64,000 bases of DNA from Peribacillus alkalitolerans. GTDB lineage: Bacteria; Bacillota; Bacilli; Bacillales; DSM-1321. The notes beneath the pieces were generated by a model. The model was not told the origin of the DNA and did not search any database. It was given only the letters and a program-made list of their open reading frames with translations. Made by a program: the position numbers and the translations under genes. The number at the start of each line of letters is the position of its first letter. Position 1 is the stretch's first letter. Location: NCBI RefSeq assembly GCF_010882125.1, contig NZ_JAAGVZ010000001.1, forward strand, positions 62,001 through 126,000, read 5' to 3'. Shown here one piece after another: positions 25,954 through 34,879 of this stretch.

Positions 25954-26832
25954 TTACCTATTAAAATGATGAATTAGTTCATCAATTAAATGGTTCATAT
26001 CCTTAAATTGAAATCCTTTACTAAGTGCGTAATCTACCTTCTGGGATAGAGAATGACCTAAATCATAAGGAGAGCGGTTATAGGAATGTTCAGATGAATA
26101 CTTAACAGGCAGACCAACAATGCTGCTAATCCTATCTAAATAATCACTCATAGAGATATCTCCCGCTGATCCTGCATTGATTGGTCCACTCACATCACTT
26201 TTTGCTAGTTCAAGTAAGAAGTTTGCCGCATCAGCTGAATCTATAAATCCAAATTTAGCTTCTTTATTTGAAACCCCAACTTCTTTACCTTCCCGTATTG
26301 CATCTACATGGAATTGGAATCTTTTCGTATAATCATCTTTTCCAACTATATATGGGAAACGGACCGTTGCAACCGGCACATCACTATATTTATATAGCAC
26401 TGCTTCGGACACTCGTTTTGCTTCTTTATACCCCTCTATCCCTGGATATTCTCTACGCCCCTTCAACTCAATTGGATATGTATATGGGTCATAATTTTCT
26501 TCTACCCAGTCATTACCGAAATCATAGACTGCAACGGTTGAAATAAAAACATATTTAGAGATATTCCCTTTCAACGCTTCAATACTCTGCTTTGCTTCTA
26601 CTGGAGAATAGCAGCTATGGTCAAATACAAAGTCCCATTTCTTTCCTACCAAGGCTTGTGATACAGAATCTCCATTTTCACGATCTAGTTTAATCCTTTC
26701 TACTTGATCACCAAATGGATCGGCATTATTTCCTCTTGTTGCGATAGTTACTTTCATTCCTTCTTTTATCATTAATTCGACTAATCGTTTCCCCACAAAT
26801 TGAGTACCACCCAGAACCAATGCGGTTTTCAT
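25954..26832 (-). CDS. NAD-dependent epimerase/dehydratase family protein
   Basis: A 292-residue extended short-chain dehydrogenase. The nucleotide-binding glycine motif is VLGGTQFVGKRLV at the N-terminus, and STVAVYDFG with the later YKEAKRVSE supplies the YxxxK-like catalytic region (Tyr-Lys near 148). The C-terminal half binds the sugar-nucleotide or other substrate. Function cannot be assigned further: no sugar-nucleotide genes are nearby. It is a single gene with its own terminator; a GGGGGATATT site precedes the ATG. Confidence 0.82.
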   Translation of the reverse strand: MKTALVLGGTQFVGKRLVELMIKEGMKVTIATRGNNADPFGDQVERIKLDRENGDSVSQALVGKKWDFVFDHSCYSPVEAKQSIEALKGNISKYVFISTVAVYDFGNDWVEENYDPYTYPIELKGRREYPGIEGYKEAKRVSEAVLYKYSDVPVATVRFPYIVGKDDYTKRFQFHVDAIREGKEVGVSNKEAKFGFIDSADAANFLLELAKSDVSGPINAGSAGDISMSDYLDRISSIVGLPVKYSSEHSYNRSPYDLGHSLSQKVDYALSKGFQFKDMNHLIDELIHHFNR

Positions 26833-27126
26833 AATATCCCCCTTTTATAATTATATTTTTCTAATTATTCAATCAGTTAAAATTATCCAATACATACTAC
26901 TATCAGTCAACTAAATCATCTTAGGATACTACTTTAGAAATCCTTCAAACAGCATTCAACCGAGGTCGTGGTAAGTAGAATTTTTCTTTGTTACTGAATT
27001 GGTAATCTAAGCAAAAAAATAAAGTCTAACGTACCAGGCTTTAGGGTATAATCATCATTTAAGGTTAGTCCTTTCTAATTCCTTCTTTGTCATTTATACT
27101 AGTATCACAAACATTAAAGGAGCGTT

Positions 27127-27321
27127 ATGACTATGAGTGAGCAAAACGAATCACAATCCCAAAAAAAGTTGAGTTTGCAAGATGCCATTAAACAAAAGCT
27201 AGCTCAAAAAAAGCAATCCAATAACGGTGGAGCCTCCTTAAACGGCAATACCGAAACAAAGAAGCTTACCAGCCAGCAAACGAAAAAAACAAATAATCAA
27301 CGTCGCCGTATGGGCGTTTAA
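27127..27321 (+). CDS. Small basic Gln/Lys-rich protein, unknown function
   Basis: Sixty-four residues, or 62 if the second ATG at 27133 is used. Mostly polar: the middle reads KLSLQDAIKQKLAQKKQSN and the end NNQRRRMGV. No membrane segment or known motif. The AAAGGAG ribosome binding site and a strong terminator 15 bases downstream argue that it is real. I do not recognise the family. It is convergent with the YhfH-like gene. Confidence 0.65.
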   Translation: MTMSEQNESQSQKKLSLQDAIKQKLAQKKQSNNGGASLNGNTETKKLTSQQTKKTNNQRRRMGV

Positions 27322-27333
27322 AAGAACAGTATA

Positions 27334-27376
27334 AAGGACCACACCATTCAATTTTTGAATGGTGTGGTCCTTTTAT
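27334..27376 (+). terminator. Terminator after the small basic protein gene
   Basis: AAGGACCACACCATTCA pairs fully with its complement around ATT, followed by TTTTATTTTT. A very strong 17-bp stem that may also serve the convergent yhfH-like gene. Confidence 0.92.
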
Positions 27377-27379
27377 TTT

Positions 27380-27511
27380 TTATTCTTCTCTTTTTGAAAG
27401 GCAACGATCGCACTCCATTAAGTAGGACTCCGCTTGCTCATAAATTTTTTCCCCGCACTCACAGCAGCTCTTTTGTGGAATACTTTGATAAAATTCTACC
27501 GATCTTTTCAT
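27380..27511 (-). CDS. yhfH: YhfH-like small zinc-ribbon protein
   Basis: Forty-three residues starting MKRSVEFYQSIPQKSCCECG. Two CxxC knuckles (CCEC and CDRC, 18 residues apart) suggest a tiny zinc ribbon, and the sequence resembles B. subtilis YhfH. A strong AAAAGGAGGAATT site precedes the ATG. Function unknown. Confidence 0.8.
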   Translation of the reverse strand: MKRSVEFYQSIPQKSCCECGEKIYEQAESYLMECDRCLSKREE

Positions 27512-27689
27512 TAGTAATTCCTCCTTTTATATTACAGTTTTAGTTGTTTCTTTTCTGTTATAATACAGTATATATCCTTAAATACAAAATGTGAACCCCA
27601 TTTTTTAAAAATTTTCAAAAAAATTACCGACATCCATGGATGGGGAAATTTATTTGACCCTTCTATGCGAATATATTTAATTTCTGAAG

Positions 27690-27722
27690 ACAAAAAAACA
27701 ATTCCACAAAATGGAATTGTTT
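27690..27722 (-). terminator. Terminator after the helicase gene
   Basis: AAACAATTCCA pairs with TGGAATTGTTT around a short A-rich loop; TTTTTTTG follows on the minus strand. Confidence 0.88.
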
Positions 27723-27735
27723 CGTATAATGATGT

Positions 27736-29076
27736 TTATCTTCCTTTCGGCCTTGACGAGGATTGGCTTCGTTGGTCAGATCTATTCCTCTGTGATGAGG
27801 ATGATTGGCTTCCCCTTCTTTCTCCACCATCACTTTTTCGTGGCCCTGAAGAAGATCCAGATCTAAACCGTCCTTTATTTTTAGCGATGTTTTCCTCTCT
27901 TTTCTCCTTCGCAGAAATCGGTTTTGCTTTTTTTGAACCGCTTGGATTTTGAGTGGGTAAAACAATTATTTCTCTTTTTTCAATAGTAAAGCCTAATTTT
28001 TCTTCAATCGTCTCAAGCTGTTGTCGGTCTTTTCCCGATACAAAGGTTATAGCCATGCCATCTTTTCCGGCTCTCCCCGTTCGACCGATTCGATGGACAT
28101 AGCTCTCGACATCTTCCGGAATGTCATAATTATAAATATGGGTTACACCTTCAATATCTAATCCTCTTGACGCCACGTCCGTCGCAATTAAAAATTGGAT
28201 TTCAGCATTACGGAATCTCTTCATGACAGCTTCTCTTTTTGCCTGAGACAAATCCCCATGCAATTCATCCACATTCAACCCTTTTTCACGTAGCTCCTGA
28301 AACAGTTTACTGACTCTTCTTATGGTCCGACAAAATACAATGCCCATGAATGGTTGAGTTTCATTGAATATTTCTATTAAAGCGCCTTGCTTGCTACGGT
28401 CAGTAGTTTCTACAATTAACTGCTTTATTTCCTTCACTGTTATTTCTTTTTCATGTACTGATATATGCTGCGGATTTCTCAAATACTTTTTTGCAAGCTT
28501 ACGTACATCTTTGGAAATAGTGGCAGAGAACAATGCGGTTTGCCTAGTGAATGGTGTCTCCCTCATGATGGTTTCCACTTCGTCCAAGAAACCTATGTGC
28601 AGCATCTGATCGCATTCGTCAAGAACGAGCAAATCTACTTTTTGAAGCGATATCGTTTCTCTACGGATGTGGTCCAGCAGACGTCCAGGTGTACCCACTA
28701 CAATATGGATTTGACCCTTTAAAGCTTTTAACTGTCTTTCTACATCTTGTCCACCATAAACGGCTAGAGCATGGATTGCTGGGTTCACATTTTGAATAAG
28801 CTTATTCAGCTCCTCAGTAACCTGTATGGCAAGCTCACGTGTGGGAGTAATGATGAGGGATTGAATGTATTCAGCATCCCGATCAACCTTTTCTACTATA
28901 GGTAGTAAAAATGCAAATGTCTTACCCGTACCAGTTTTTGCTTGGGCAATCAAATCTTGGCCATCTAACACTACTGGTATGGAGCGTTTTTGAATATCGG
29001 TCGGCTCTTTAATACCTTGTTTAATCAACATGTCACTCCATGTTTTTGAAATTCCTAATTGTTCAAATGGATTCAA
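27736..29076 (-). CDS. DEAD-box family RNA helicase with a DECD motif II
   Basis: A 446-residue superfamily 2 RNA helicase. Q motif (GIKEPTDIQKRSIP), Walker A AKTGTGKT (near residue 48), PTRELA, GTPGRL, motif II as DECD (in LVLDECDQMLHIGF) instead of DEAD, SAT, and the C-terminal ARGLD-like ATDVASRGLDIEG and HRIGRTGRAG are all present. A disordered Lys/Arg/Ser-rich tail of about 70 residues (many RS and SSS) likely adds RNA affinity. Begins at a TTG. Expected to remodel structured RNA, for instance in ribosome assembly or cold growth. Which of the Bacillus paralogues it matches is not settled by eye. Confidence 0.92.
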   Translation of the reverse strand: MNPFEQLGISKTWSDMLIKQGIKEPTDIQKRSIPVVLDGQDLIAQAKTGTGKTFAFLLPIVEKVDRDAEYIQSLIITPTRELAIQVTEELNKLIQNVNPAIHALAVYGGQDVERQLKALKGQIHIVVGTPGRLLDHIRRETISLQKVDLLVLDECDQMLHIGFLDEVETIMRETPFTRQTALFSATISKDVRKLAKKYLRNPQHISVHEKEITVKEIKQLIVETTDRSKQGALIEIFNETQPFMGIVFCRTIRRVSKLFQELREKGLNVDELHGDLSQAKREAVMKRFRNAEIQFLIATDVASRGLDIEGVTHIYNYDIPEDVESYVHRIGRTGRAGKDGMAITFVSGKDRQQLETIEEKLGFTIEKREIIVLPTQNPSGSKKAKPISAKEKREENIAKNKGRFRSGSSSGPRKSDGGERRGSQSSSSQRNRSDQRSQSSSRPKGR

Positions 29077-29193
29077 AATAATCCTACTTTCTGTTCAAAG
29101 AGTATAGATCGGTATGATAACTACTCAAAAAGATCAGACATCGCAGAAAGCGCGGAGCCTAACCCTTTTCTTGAAGTCTTTTCTCTAGTATAC

Positions 29194-29340
29194 CTATTTT
29201 TTATCAGTCTCATTTTTTTGAAGTTCAGCCATTTTGGCCAATAAAATATGCTGTGGCATATGCATAATCTGTTCAATCGGTAAATTTAGCGACTTGGAAA
29301 GCTTTTGTGCTGTTTCTGCAGATATTTGTAATGGTCTCAT
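29194..29340 (-). CDS. yycC: YycC-like small protein
   Basis: Forty-eight residues starting MRPLQISAETAQKLSKSLNL, then IEQIMHMPQHILLAKMAEL. The MRPLQIS start and MPQHILL block fit the short YycC family as remembered from B. subtilis. A GGGGGCTCGTAC site precedes the ATG. It is in the same direction as the helicase gene but ends about 120 bases before it. Function unknown. Confidence 0.8.
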   Translation of the reverse strand: MRPLQISAETAQKLSKSLNLPIEQIMHMPQHILLAKMAELQKNETDKK

Positions 29341-29438
29341 GTACGAGCCCCCTTAATTATTGTTAAACCATCTCTACTTACTATTATACACATCAAATTG
29401 AAAGAGTACTTCTATCTAAACTTTCTATTAATATTATG

Positions 29439-29507
29439 GCTATGTAAAAGCTCATTGTTGATTGGAGCGCCTGGAGCGCAAATCAACAGGCTAGTTTAAC
29501 AGAGCCA
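29439..29507. repeat. Internally deleted copy of the MITE-like repeat, copy 4
   Basis: Sixty-nine bases carrying both outer inverted ends (GGCTATGTAAAA and TTTAACAGAGCC) and both inner ends (TTGATTGGAGCG and GGAGCGCAAATCAACA), with the whole central part of copies 1 and 3 missing. It therefore defines the element boundaries. Confidence 0.82.
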
Positions 29508-29602
29508 ATATTAAAAAAAAAGGATTATTTAAAATGAAGGCAAATATAATTAGATGGCAGACATTTGTTTGTACTTATTTTTTCTGAGAGGATGACTTCG
29601 TT

Positions 29603-30088
29603 ATGAATACCAAAGATCTATTTTTAGAGCAGATTTCATTATGCCATAATACGAACGGTTGGTTTGTTTCATTAAAACATGCTTTATCAGGGCTTTCCAG
29701 TGAACAGGCATCTTGGAAAAATGGAGAATCCTCCAACTCGATTCATGAAATAGTCAACCATCTAAGTTTTTGGAACCAACGTTATTTGAATAGGTTCAAA
29801 GGAGTGCCAATCGAAAAAATGGAAGGGAATAATGATACTACCTTTCATCCTAACCACCTGGAATGGGCTAAAGCATTAAATAACCTCGAGGATATTATGC
29901 AGGAATGGGTAAATGTCCTTCAAGAGTGTGAGATTGACAAAATGGAAAGCCCACTCGACAAGGAAACAACCGCTTCATGGGCTTCCGTCCTTGCAAATCT
30001 AACGCTCCATACGGCATATCACATTGGGCAGATTGTTCATATCCGTAAACAACAAGGCAGTTGGGATCCAACTCAAGGCGTTCATTAA
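29603..30088 (+). CDS. DinB family protein
   Basis: A 161-residue four-helix-bundle protein of the DinB/YfiT type, often metal-dependent. Candidate metal-binding histidines are in HEIVNHLSFWN (near residue 52) and HTAYHIGQIVHIRKQ (near 142 to 149). Relatives include thiol transferases, but the substrate here is unknown. The start follows GAGAGGATGACTTCG. Convergent, with only three bases between its stop and that of the next gene. Confidence 0.8.
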   Translation: MNTKDLFLEQISLCHNTNGWFVSLKHALSGLSSEQASWKNGESSNSIHEIVNHLSFWNQRYLNRFKGVPIEKMEGNNDTTFHPNHLEWAKALNNLEDIMQEWVNVLQECEIDKMESPLDKETTASWASVLANLTLHTAYHIGQIVHIRKQQGSWDPTQGVH

Positions 30089-30091
30089 TGA

Positions 30092-30412
30092 CTATTCACC
30101 AAAGCTATTATTGAACAAGGCAACCTTATATGGAAACAGCTCAGCAGTCATAATTCCTTCTTTAACTGCTGGGTCATTCTCCATATATTGTCTTGCCTCT
30201 TCTTCAGATTCAACATCAAGGACCACAATTCCAAATGTTTTTTCATCCATTTGAATGGTCCGACCTGCCATAATTAATTTGTGTTCTTCCAACAGTTTTT
30301 TTAGCGCTAAGAAGTGTTCTCCTAGTATTCCATTTTCTCTTTCAGTCCAATTGCTCTCTAAAAGTAATTGTGGAATTAATTTCAGAGTATAAATATATTG
30401 CTGTTTTTCCAT
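30092..30412 (-). CDS. YciI-like (YCII) family protein
   Basis: A 106-residue single-domain protein with a dimeric alpha/beta-barrel ferredoxin-like fold. Visible features are GEHFLALKKLLEEHKLIMAG near residue 31, GIVVLDVESEEEARQYMENDP, and the C-terminal EGIMTAELFPYKVAL. The arrangement of a conserved His (GEHF) and Asp (NDPAV) is that of YCII proteins. Biochemical role unknown. A GGAGAAATGTG site precedes the ATG. Confidence 0.8.
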   Translation of the reverse strand: MEKQQYIYTLKLIPQLLLESNWTERENGILGEHFLALKKLLEEHKLIMAGRTIQMDEKTFGIVVLDVESEEEARQYMENDPAVKEGIMTAELFPYKVALFNNSFGE

Positions 30413-30554
30413 TTACACATTTCTCCTATTCGATTGTTTAAAACTTCATACACTTTATTCGCCAAACTTGATAGTAAAACCCTTCTCAAATAATGGGTAA
30501 TGTAGATTTTTTAGGAAAAGCTATAGATAGCCTATTAATTGAGGAGGGATTATC

Positions 30555-30770
30555 ATGAGTGAACCGAAAGACCAAGATCAATCATCAGATGGACTAATGG
30601 AGATTTTTGAAATTATCAATGCCAAAGGTGACGAAGGTGAACTAAAAGAAATCATTAATCGATATGATAATAAGACAGCTGACAAACAGGAAAATTATGA
30701 TCATAATCATAACCACGATTTTTTTTATCAGGAACTTCGTGTAATTTCTGAAGATGCCACTAAAGAATAA
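30555..30770 (+). CDS. Small acidic His-containing protein, unknown
   Basis: Seventy-one residues, strongly acidic, with a short His/Asn cluster YDHNHNHDFFYQ near residue 52. The GAGGAGGGATTATC site and the tight terminator make it a convincing gene. No membrane segment and no family I recognise. The His cluster might bind metal, but this is speculative. Confidence 0.65.
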   Translation: MSEPKDQDQSSDGLMEIFEIINAKGDEGELKEIINRYDNKTADKQENYDHNHNHDFFYQELRVISEDATKE

Positions 30771-30780
30771 TAATATCAAA

Positions 30781-30813
30781 CAGGAGCTGGTTAATTATCC
30801 AGCTCCTGTTTTT
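30781..30813 (+). terminator. Terminator after the small acidic protein gene
   Basis: CAGGAGCTGG pairs with CCAGCTCCTG around an 8-base loop, followed by TTTTT. Sits between convergent stop codons. Confidence 0.88.
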
Positions 30814-31189
30814 ATGAATCTAAATACACAAGCGTAATAGATTCAAACTCGACTGTGACGGTGAATTGCTCAAATTCTTCTTTTAATCGTTTCGTCACAG
30901 TAAGCACCGCGTCCTTCCAAGCCTCTAAATTGTTTACAAATTCACGATTGGCACTGGTGGTGAAAGTAACAGTATCTTCTCCTCCTACTGGACAGTCCCA
31001 TTCAGTATGGTAGATGGCCTTACTCTCATTTGCAATTGCTGATACATATATTCCCGATTCCTCATACACTTGAGCAGCAATTCGTTGCCATCCAATAGAT
31101 GCTTTTAATAGTGGATTTTTTTCTTTATTTTCACCATACCCTTTATTTACTCCTAATACGATGTTAGCACGAACGGACTTTTGTTCCAT
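30812..31189 (-). CDS. Conserved-looking protein of unknown function (125 aa)
   Basis: A soluble protein of 125 residues, rich in beta-strand-like stretches (DTVTFTTSANREFVNNLEAW, then FEQFTVTVEFESITLVYL). Start chosen at MEQKSV because GGGGAGTATAC precedes it; the frame is open 53 codons further up with no site. I do not recognise the family. Divergent from the transporter gene that follows. Confidence 0.65.
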   Translation of the reverse strand: MEQKSVRANIVLGVNKGYGENKEKNPLLKASIGWQRIAAQVYEESGIYVSAIANESKAIYHTEWDCPVGGEDTVTFTTSANREFVNNLEAWKDAVLTVTKRLKEEFEQFTVTVEFESITLVYLDS

Positions 31190-31295
31190 GTATACTCCCC
31201 TTTGGTCTTGGCGCTGAAAACAAATTCCTTGTAAATATAAAGGTAATTCAGAATAATAAAAGATAATGTCATTGACTACAGGAGTAAGAATTACT

Positions 31296-32252
31296 ATGAG
31301 ATTACTAATACATATCCTCTCAACAAAGCTTTGGCTCCTTATCATCATCGTCAGTATATTAACCTACTATTCCCCTTTCTATCTTCAAGTACCCACATGG
31401 GTGCCAAGATTATTCTTAGGAATGGTCATTTTTTTGACTGGCTTAACAATGAACGTTGACTCTTTACGATCCCTTCGTTACAAAAAAAAGGAATTACTAA
31501 TAGTCACCGTATTGAAATGGTCTGTTACAGTTCTTATTTCAATTTTATTGGCTTATTCGTTCTATTCAACTCAACCTGATTTAGCCGCAGGAACAATATT
31601 ATCAGGCACCGTTCCTAGCGCAACTGCCGCAACCCTTTATACCTTTGTGGCAGGTGGAAATGCTTCATTGGTCATTGCAGCTTCATTGCTTGATGTCGCC
31701 ATCAGCCCAATCATTACTCCATTAGCCATGTTAGGATTAGCCCAACACCAAGTGGCGATATCCTTCTGGGATTTGCTTCAGTCATTCTTTCTCATTGTTA
31801 TTGGGCCCCTTTTCCTTGGGCTTTCTATACAAAGAATGTTTCCACAGGTTACAGAAACATCTCCCATCATCATTAGAAGCGGTTCATCATTGTCCCTTCT
31901 TTTAGTGATTCATACACTTGTCGGAGATGGGAAAGACCAATTCCATGAAGAATGGTTACTATTAGGGAAGATGATATTAGTCTCATTCCTGCAAATCTTA
32001 ATTCCGATGATAATCGCCTACTACCTATCCAGGTTTTTCACTTTATCTGATGGGGACACGAAGGCTGTCATGTTCCAGGTCTCCCTATGCAATACTGCTT
32101 TAGCAGCCATCTTGGCTTTTGACATGATTGGTGGGGCCGGGGCCATTCCTCCGACAATTAATCTAATCATCAATTTATCTCTTGGAGCGCTAATATCCAA
32201 TGCAATGGCCAAACGATATAAACTTGCAAATTTGGAAAACACCGATTCGTAA
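31296..32252 (+). CDS. Bile acid:sodium symporter (BASS) family transporter
   Basis: A membrane protein of 318 residues with about ten helices. Signature stretches are MVIFLTGLTMNVDSLRS (near residue 42), SGTVPSATAATLYTFVAGGNASLVIA (residues 92 to 117, the crossover region) and LCNTALAAILA near 267, which fits BASS transporters for organic anions, pantoate or similar substrates. The cargo is not deducible. Start chosen at MRLLIHI behind CAGGAGTAAG; an ATG ten codons upstream lacks a site. Ends in a strong terminator. Confidence 0.85.
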   Translation: MRLLIHILSTKLWLLIIIVSILTYYSPFYLQVPTWVPRLFLGMVIFLTGLTMNVDSLRSLRYKKKELLIVTVLKWSVTVLISILLAYSFYSTQPDLAAGTILSGTVPSATAATLYTFVAGGNASLVIAASLLDVAISPIITPLAMLGLAQHQVAISFWDLLQSFFLIVIGPLFLGLSIQRMFPQVTETSPIIIRSGSSLSLLLVIHTLVGDGKDQFHEEWLLLGKMILVSFLQILIPMIIAYYLSRFFTLSDGDTKAVMFQVSLCNTALAAILAFDMIGGAGAIPPTINLIINLSLGALISNAMAKRYKLANLENTDS

Positions 32253-32307
32253 GCTTTAAAACAGAGATAACCGTTTCATTTGGAAAATCTGTTATCAATG
32301 ATACAGT

Positions 32308-32354
32308 AAAAAAAGTGCTCAAGAGTGAATCAATCACGTCTTGAGCACTTTTTC
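32308..32354 (+). terminator. Terminator after the BASS transporter gene
   Basis: AAAAGTGCTCAAGA pairs with TCTTGAGCACTTTT around a 14-base loop, then T. Probably works in both directions. Confidence 0.88.
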
Positions 32355-32423
32355 TTTTAGTATTCTAATAGATATTCGTCAACAAATACAGCCGTTCCCG
32401 ATATCTCCACTTCTAATAGGCTG

Positions 32424-33044
32424 TTACAATTTCTCCATCACTTCGAGAAAATGAAACAAAACCCTCGCAGTCAAACCCCAGATCACTTTATCTTCATAAT
32501 GATAAAAATACTCATCCATATTCCTTGCTTGCCAGTTGTAATTTTCCCCGCCTGCTATGAGATGGAAAGGAAACTGTTCTTCTGGTTTAATTTGAAAATG
32601 CATTTTGTACACATTTGGTTTAGTGTGTTTAAAATGATCAAGGGGAACTGTAAATATTTCTCCCACCTCATCAGGGTTGGGTTTTATTGCTTCTGGATTT
32701 GAGATGATACCTACATACGGATATATAATTGTGCCAAAGGGCGATACCATATAATCTAACGGATATACTGAGTAGATTGTCTCCTGAGAAATACCCAATT
32801 CCTCGGATGTTTCCCTGATAGCAGTTTCACTTGGATTTGCATCTGTACCATCAATTCTTCCACCTGGAAAACAAATTTCACCCGGCTGCCTCCTTAGTTG
32901 AAGCGATCGAATTTCAAACAGCACATGTACACCATCTTCTTTTTCCAACAGCGGCAATAGGACAGCATATTTGGAAAATCGATCGCCTCCTAATATTCCT
33001 GGTTGTCGCTCTGATAATCGGTCAATCCATTTTTTCATATTCAT
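32424..33044 (-). CDS. NUDIX hydrolase, CoA pyrophosphatase type
   Basis: A 206-residue hydrolase of nucleoside-diphosphate-linked compounds. The Nudix box is GGRIDG followed by ETAIRETSEELG (residues about 61 to 83). Immediately before it is LRRQPGEICFPGG, the extra motif of CoA pyrophosphatases (the UPF0035 type), suggesting cleavage of CoA or its derivatives to phosphopantetheine and 3',5'-ADP. The ATG follows AGAGGTGAAAGG. Single gene; no clear operon partners. Confidence 0.85.
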   Translation of the reverse strand: MNMKKWIDRLSERQPGILGGDRFSKYAVLLPLLEKEDGVHVLFEIRSLQLRRQPGEICFPGGRIDGTDANPSETAIRETSEELGISQETIYSVYPLDYMVSPFGTIIYPYVGIISNPEAIKPNPDEVGEIFTVPLDHFKHTKPNVYKMHFQIKPEEQFPFHLIAGGENYNWQARNMDEYFYHYEDKVIWGLTARVLFHFLEVMEKL

Positions 33045-33090
33045 CCTTTCACCTCTTTTATATAAAAAATAGATGGTGCTTACATGCAGA

Positions 33091-34716
33091 TCAATGAATC
33101 TTTACACTAATAATTTTTCCACCTCTTGTCGCTACAATTACTTGCTGATTCACCACAATTGGTGAAGCTTCAATATTGGCTCCAAGATTGATCTTAGAAA
33201 CGATTTTCCCTTGCCCATTAATAAGAAATAGATTTCCTACAGAATCTCCTTGAATTAAATAGGCTTTATTGTCCGTTGTATAAATCGGAACAGTAGATGA
33301 CCAAGCATAATTGGTGAGAGGAAGCCTCCACTTTTCTTTTCCTGTCTTTGTATCAAAACTTATAAGCAATCCGCCATTAAAAGTTTTGTAACGAGAGATG
33401 TTAAAAATGACCTGACCTGCCAGAGGTCCTTTTCCTAAAATAGGTGTACCTAGAACTCCTCCATTCACAGGCTTTTCACCCTTTAATGAAAATCCAGGTA
33501 TTTTATGTTCCCACACAACTTTTCCATTTAATCCATTTAGTTTCTGAATACGTGCAGACCCTTTTGTCCCTTGCTTATCAATTTCAGAACCAGTGTAAAT
33601 ATAAGGAGACTCTTGAACCGATTCCACCACAAGCGTTGCATCCGTATCATCGTAAGGGTCATTTGCCCAAACTAGCTTCTTTGAAATGATATCGAGTGCT
33701 TGGATTCCACCGTTATTATCAGAAAAATATGCGAGATTTTTATAAACTGCTATTGAATTCTCTATCCCTTGGTATTGGTTCTTCTGCTGTTTGTATCTGT
33801 ATTTTGAAATAATTGGGGAAACCGTAATTTTCTTAGCAGCAGGATTATATTTGGTTTGGAGTTTGATGAAATATACGAGACCGTTTTCCCCAGCCAATAG
33901 CATAGAGTCATCGTCTCGATTAATGATCGGTGCACTATCAAAAGCTCCCCATTTTCGAAATGCAAACGAATCGATACCAGGAATAAATGCCAATAGTTTT
34001 CCGTCTATCAAACTATAAATACGATATCCAATTTTCCCAACCTCAGGGATGCCTTGTCCAACATACAGCAAAGGATACCCTCTAGGATCTAATGCCACAC
34101 TACCTTTGATTGGGTTACTGATGGATATTGGATTTCTTGTTTGTTTTCCCGTATCTGAATCCAAGAAGTACACCTTTCCATCCAGTGATGCATAGACAAT
34201 TTCCTTCAATCCTGCTTTTTTCTTAAATGCAGGAAACAGGTTCATAATATTTTTTTCCCTATCATTCCACTGGATTACGCTAGCTTGTCCTGTCCATCCA
34301 GCACCGCCACCCCAATTCTTAGAAAGTGACGTCTTCATCTCCCACTGCCTTACAAGTTTATTCTGCTTAATTGTGGTTTTTCCCATAGAAGCGGTATCCC
34401 GCATTCCATTTCCACGGAATGTAAGAATCCCTTCCACAGATTGATAGTGTTCTGGAAAAGGTTTTGTGAATGTTTTATTAGAATTACTGAAAGAATAGGA
34501 GACTTTTTTACTGCTAGGTAGTGGGGTAGCAGGTATCGGATTCCATGGTTTTACCTGCACTTGAGTGGTTGAATTATTGCTTAGTAGGGTATGAACTTCT
34601 TTGCGTTGCAATTGAATATCTTTTTGGTCCAGATTCATTCCAACATGTATCGCTTCTTGACACCCTGTAAGCATAACAAGAGCCATTACTGCAGCAGCAC
34701 ATTTTTTCTTTCTCAT
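33091..34716 (-). CDS. PQQ-like beta-propeller lipoprotein
   Basis: A surface lipoprotein of about 541 residues. The signal peptide (MRKKKCAAAVMALVML) ends in the lipobox LTGCQ. Downstream there are repeated beta-propeller blades of the PQQ/WD type (GKVYFLDSDTGKQ, GGIQALDIISKKLVW, GLLISFDTKTGKEKW, GNLFLINGQGKI). The EGILTFRGNGMRD segment near residue 92 recurs in Bacillus relatives. Start chosen behind GGGTGGGAG; an ATG 13 codons upstream overlaps that site. It may bind a ligand or act as a scaffold; it lacks catalytic PQQ residues that I could identify. Confidence 0.85.
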   Translation of the reverse strand: MRKKKCAAAVMALVMLTGCQEAIHVGMNLDQKDIQLQRKEVHTLLSNNSTTQVQVKPWNPIPATPLPSSKKVSYSFSNSNKTFTKPFPEHYQSVEGILTFRGNGMRDTASMGKTTIKQNKLVRQWEMKTSLSKNWGGGAGWTGQASVIQWNDREKNIMNLFPAFKKKAGLKEIVYASLDGKVYFLDSDTGKQTRNPISISNPIKGSVALDPRGYPLLYVGQGIPEVGKIGYRIYSLIDGKLLAFIPGIDSFAFRKWGAFDSAPIINRDDDSMLLAGENGLVYFIKLQTKYNPAAKKITVSPIISKYRYKQQKNQYQGIENSIAVYKNLAYFSDNNGGIQALDIISKKLVWANDPYDDTDATLVVESVQESPYIYTGSEIDKQGTKGSARIQKLNGLNGKVVWEHKIPGFSLKGEKPVNGGVLGTPILGKGPLAGQVIFNISRYKTFNGGLLISFDTKTGKEKWRLPLTNYAWSSTVPIYTTDNKAYLIQGDSVGNLFLINGQGKIVSKINLGANIEASPIVVNQQVIVATRGGKIISVKIH

Positions 34717-34816
34717 CTTCACACTCCCACCCCAAACTTCTCTATCTTTTTTCATTTATATTCCCTATCAATCCTATAAATTCCTTGTTAGTTTTGTTGA
34801 ATAATTTTCTGATAGT

Positions 34817-34855
34817 ATAAAAATAGGCTTACCGATTGGTAAGCCTTTCTTTTTA
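34817..34855. terminator. Terminator between the lipoprotein gene and NERD gene 1
   Basis: AGGCTTACC pairs with GGTAAGCCT around GATT, with T runs on both strands. It follows the NERD gene on the minus strand. Confidence 0.88.
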
Positions 34856-34879
34856 ATATTAGAGATTGCTCATTGGTTT

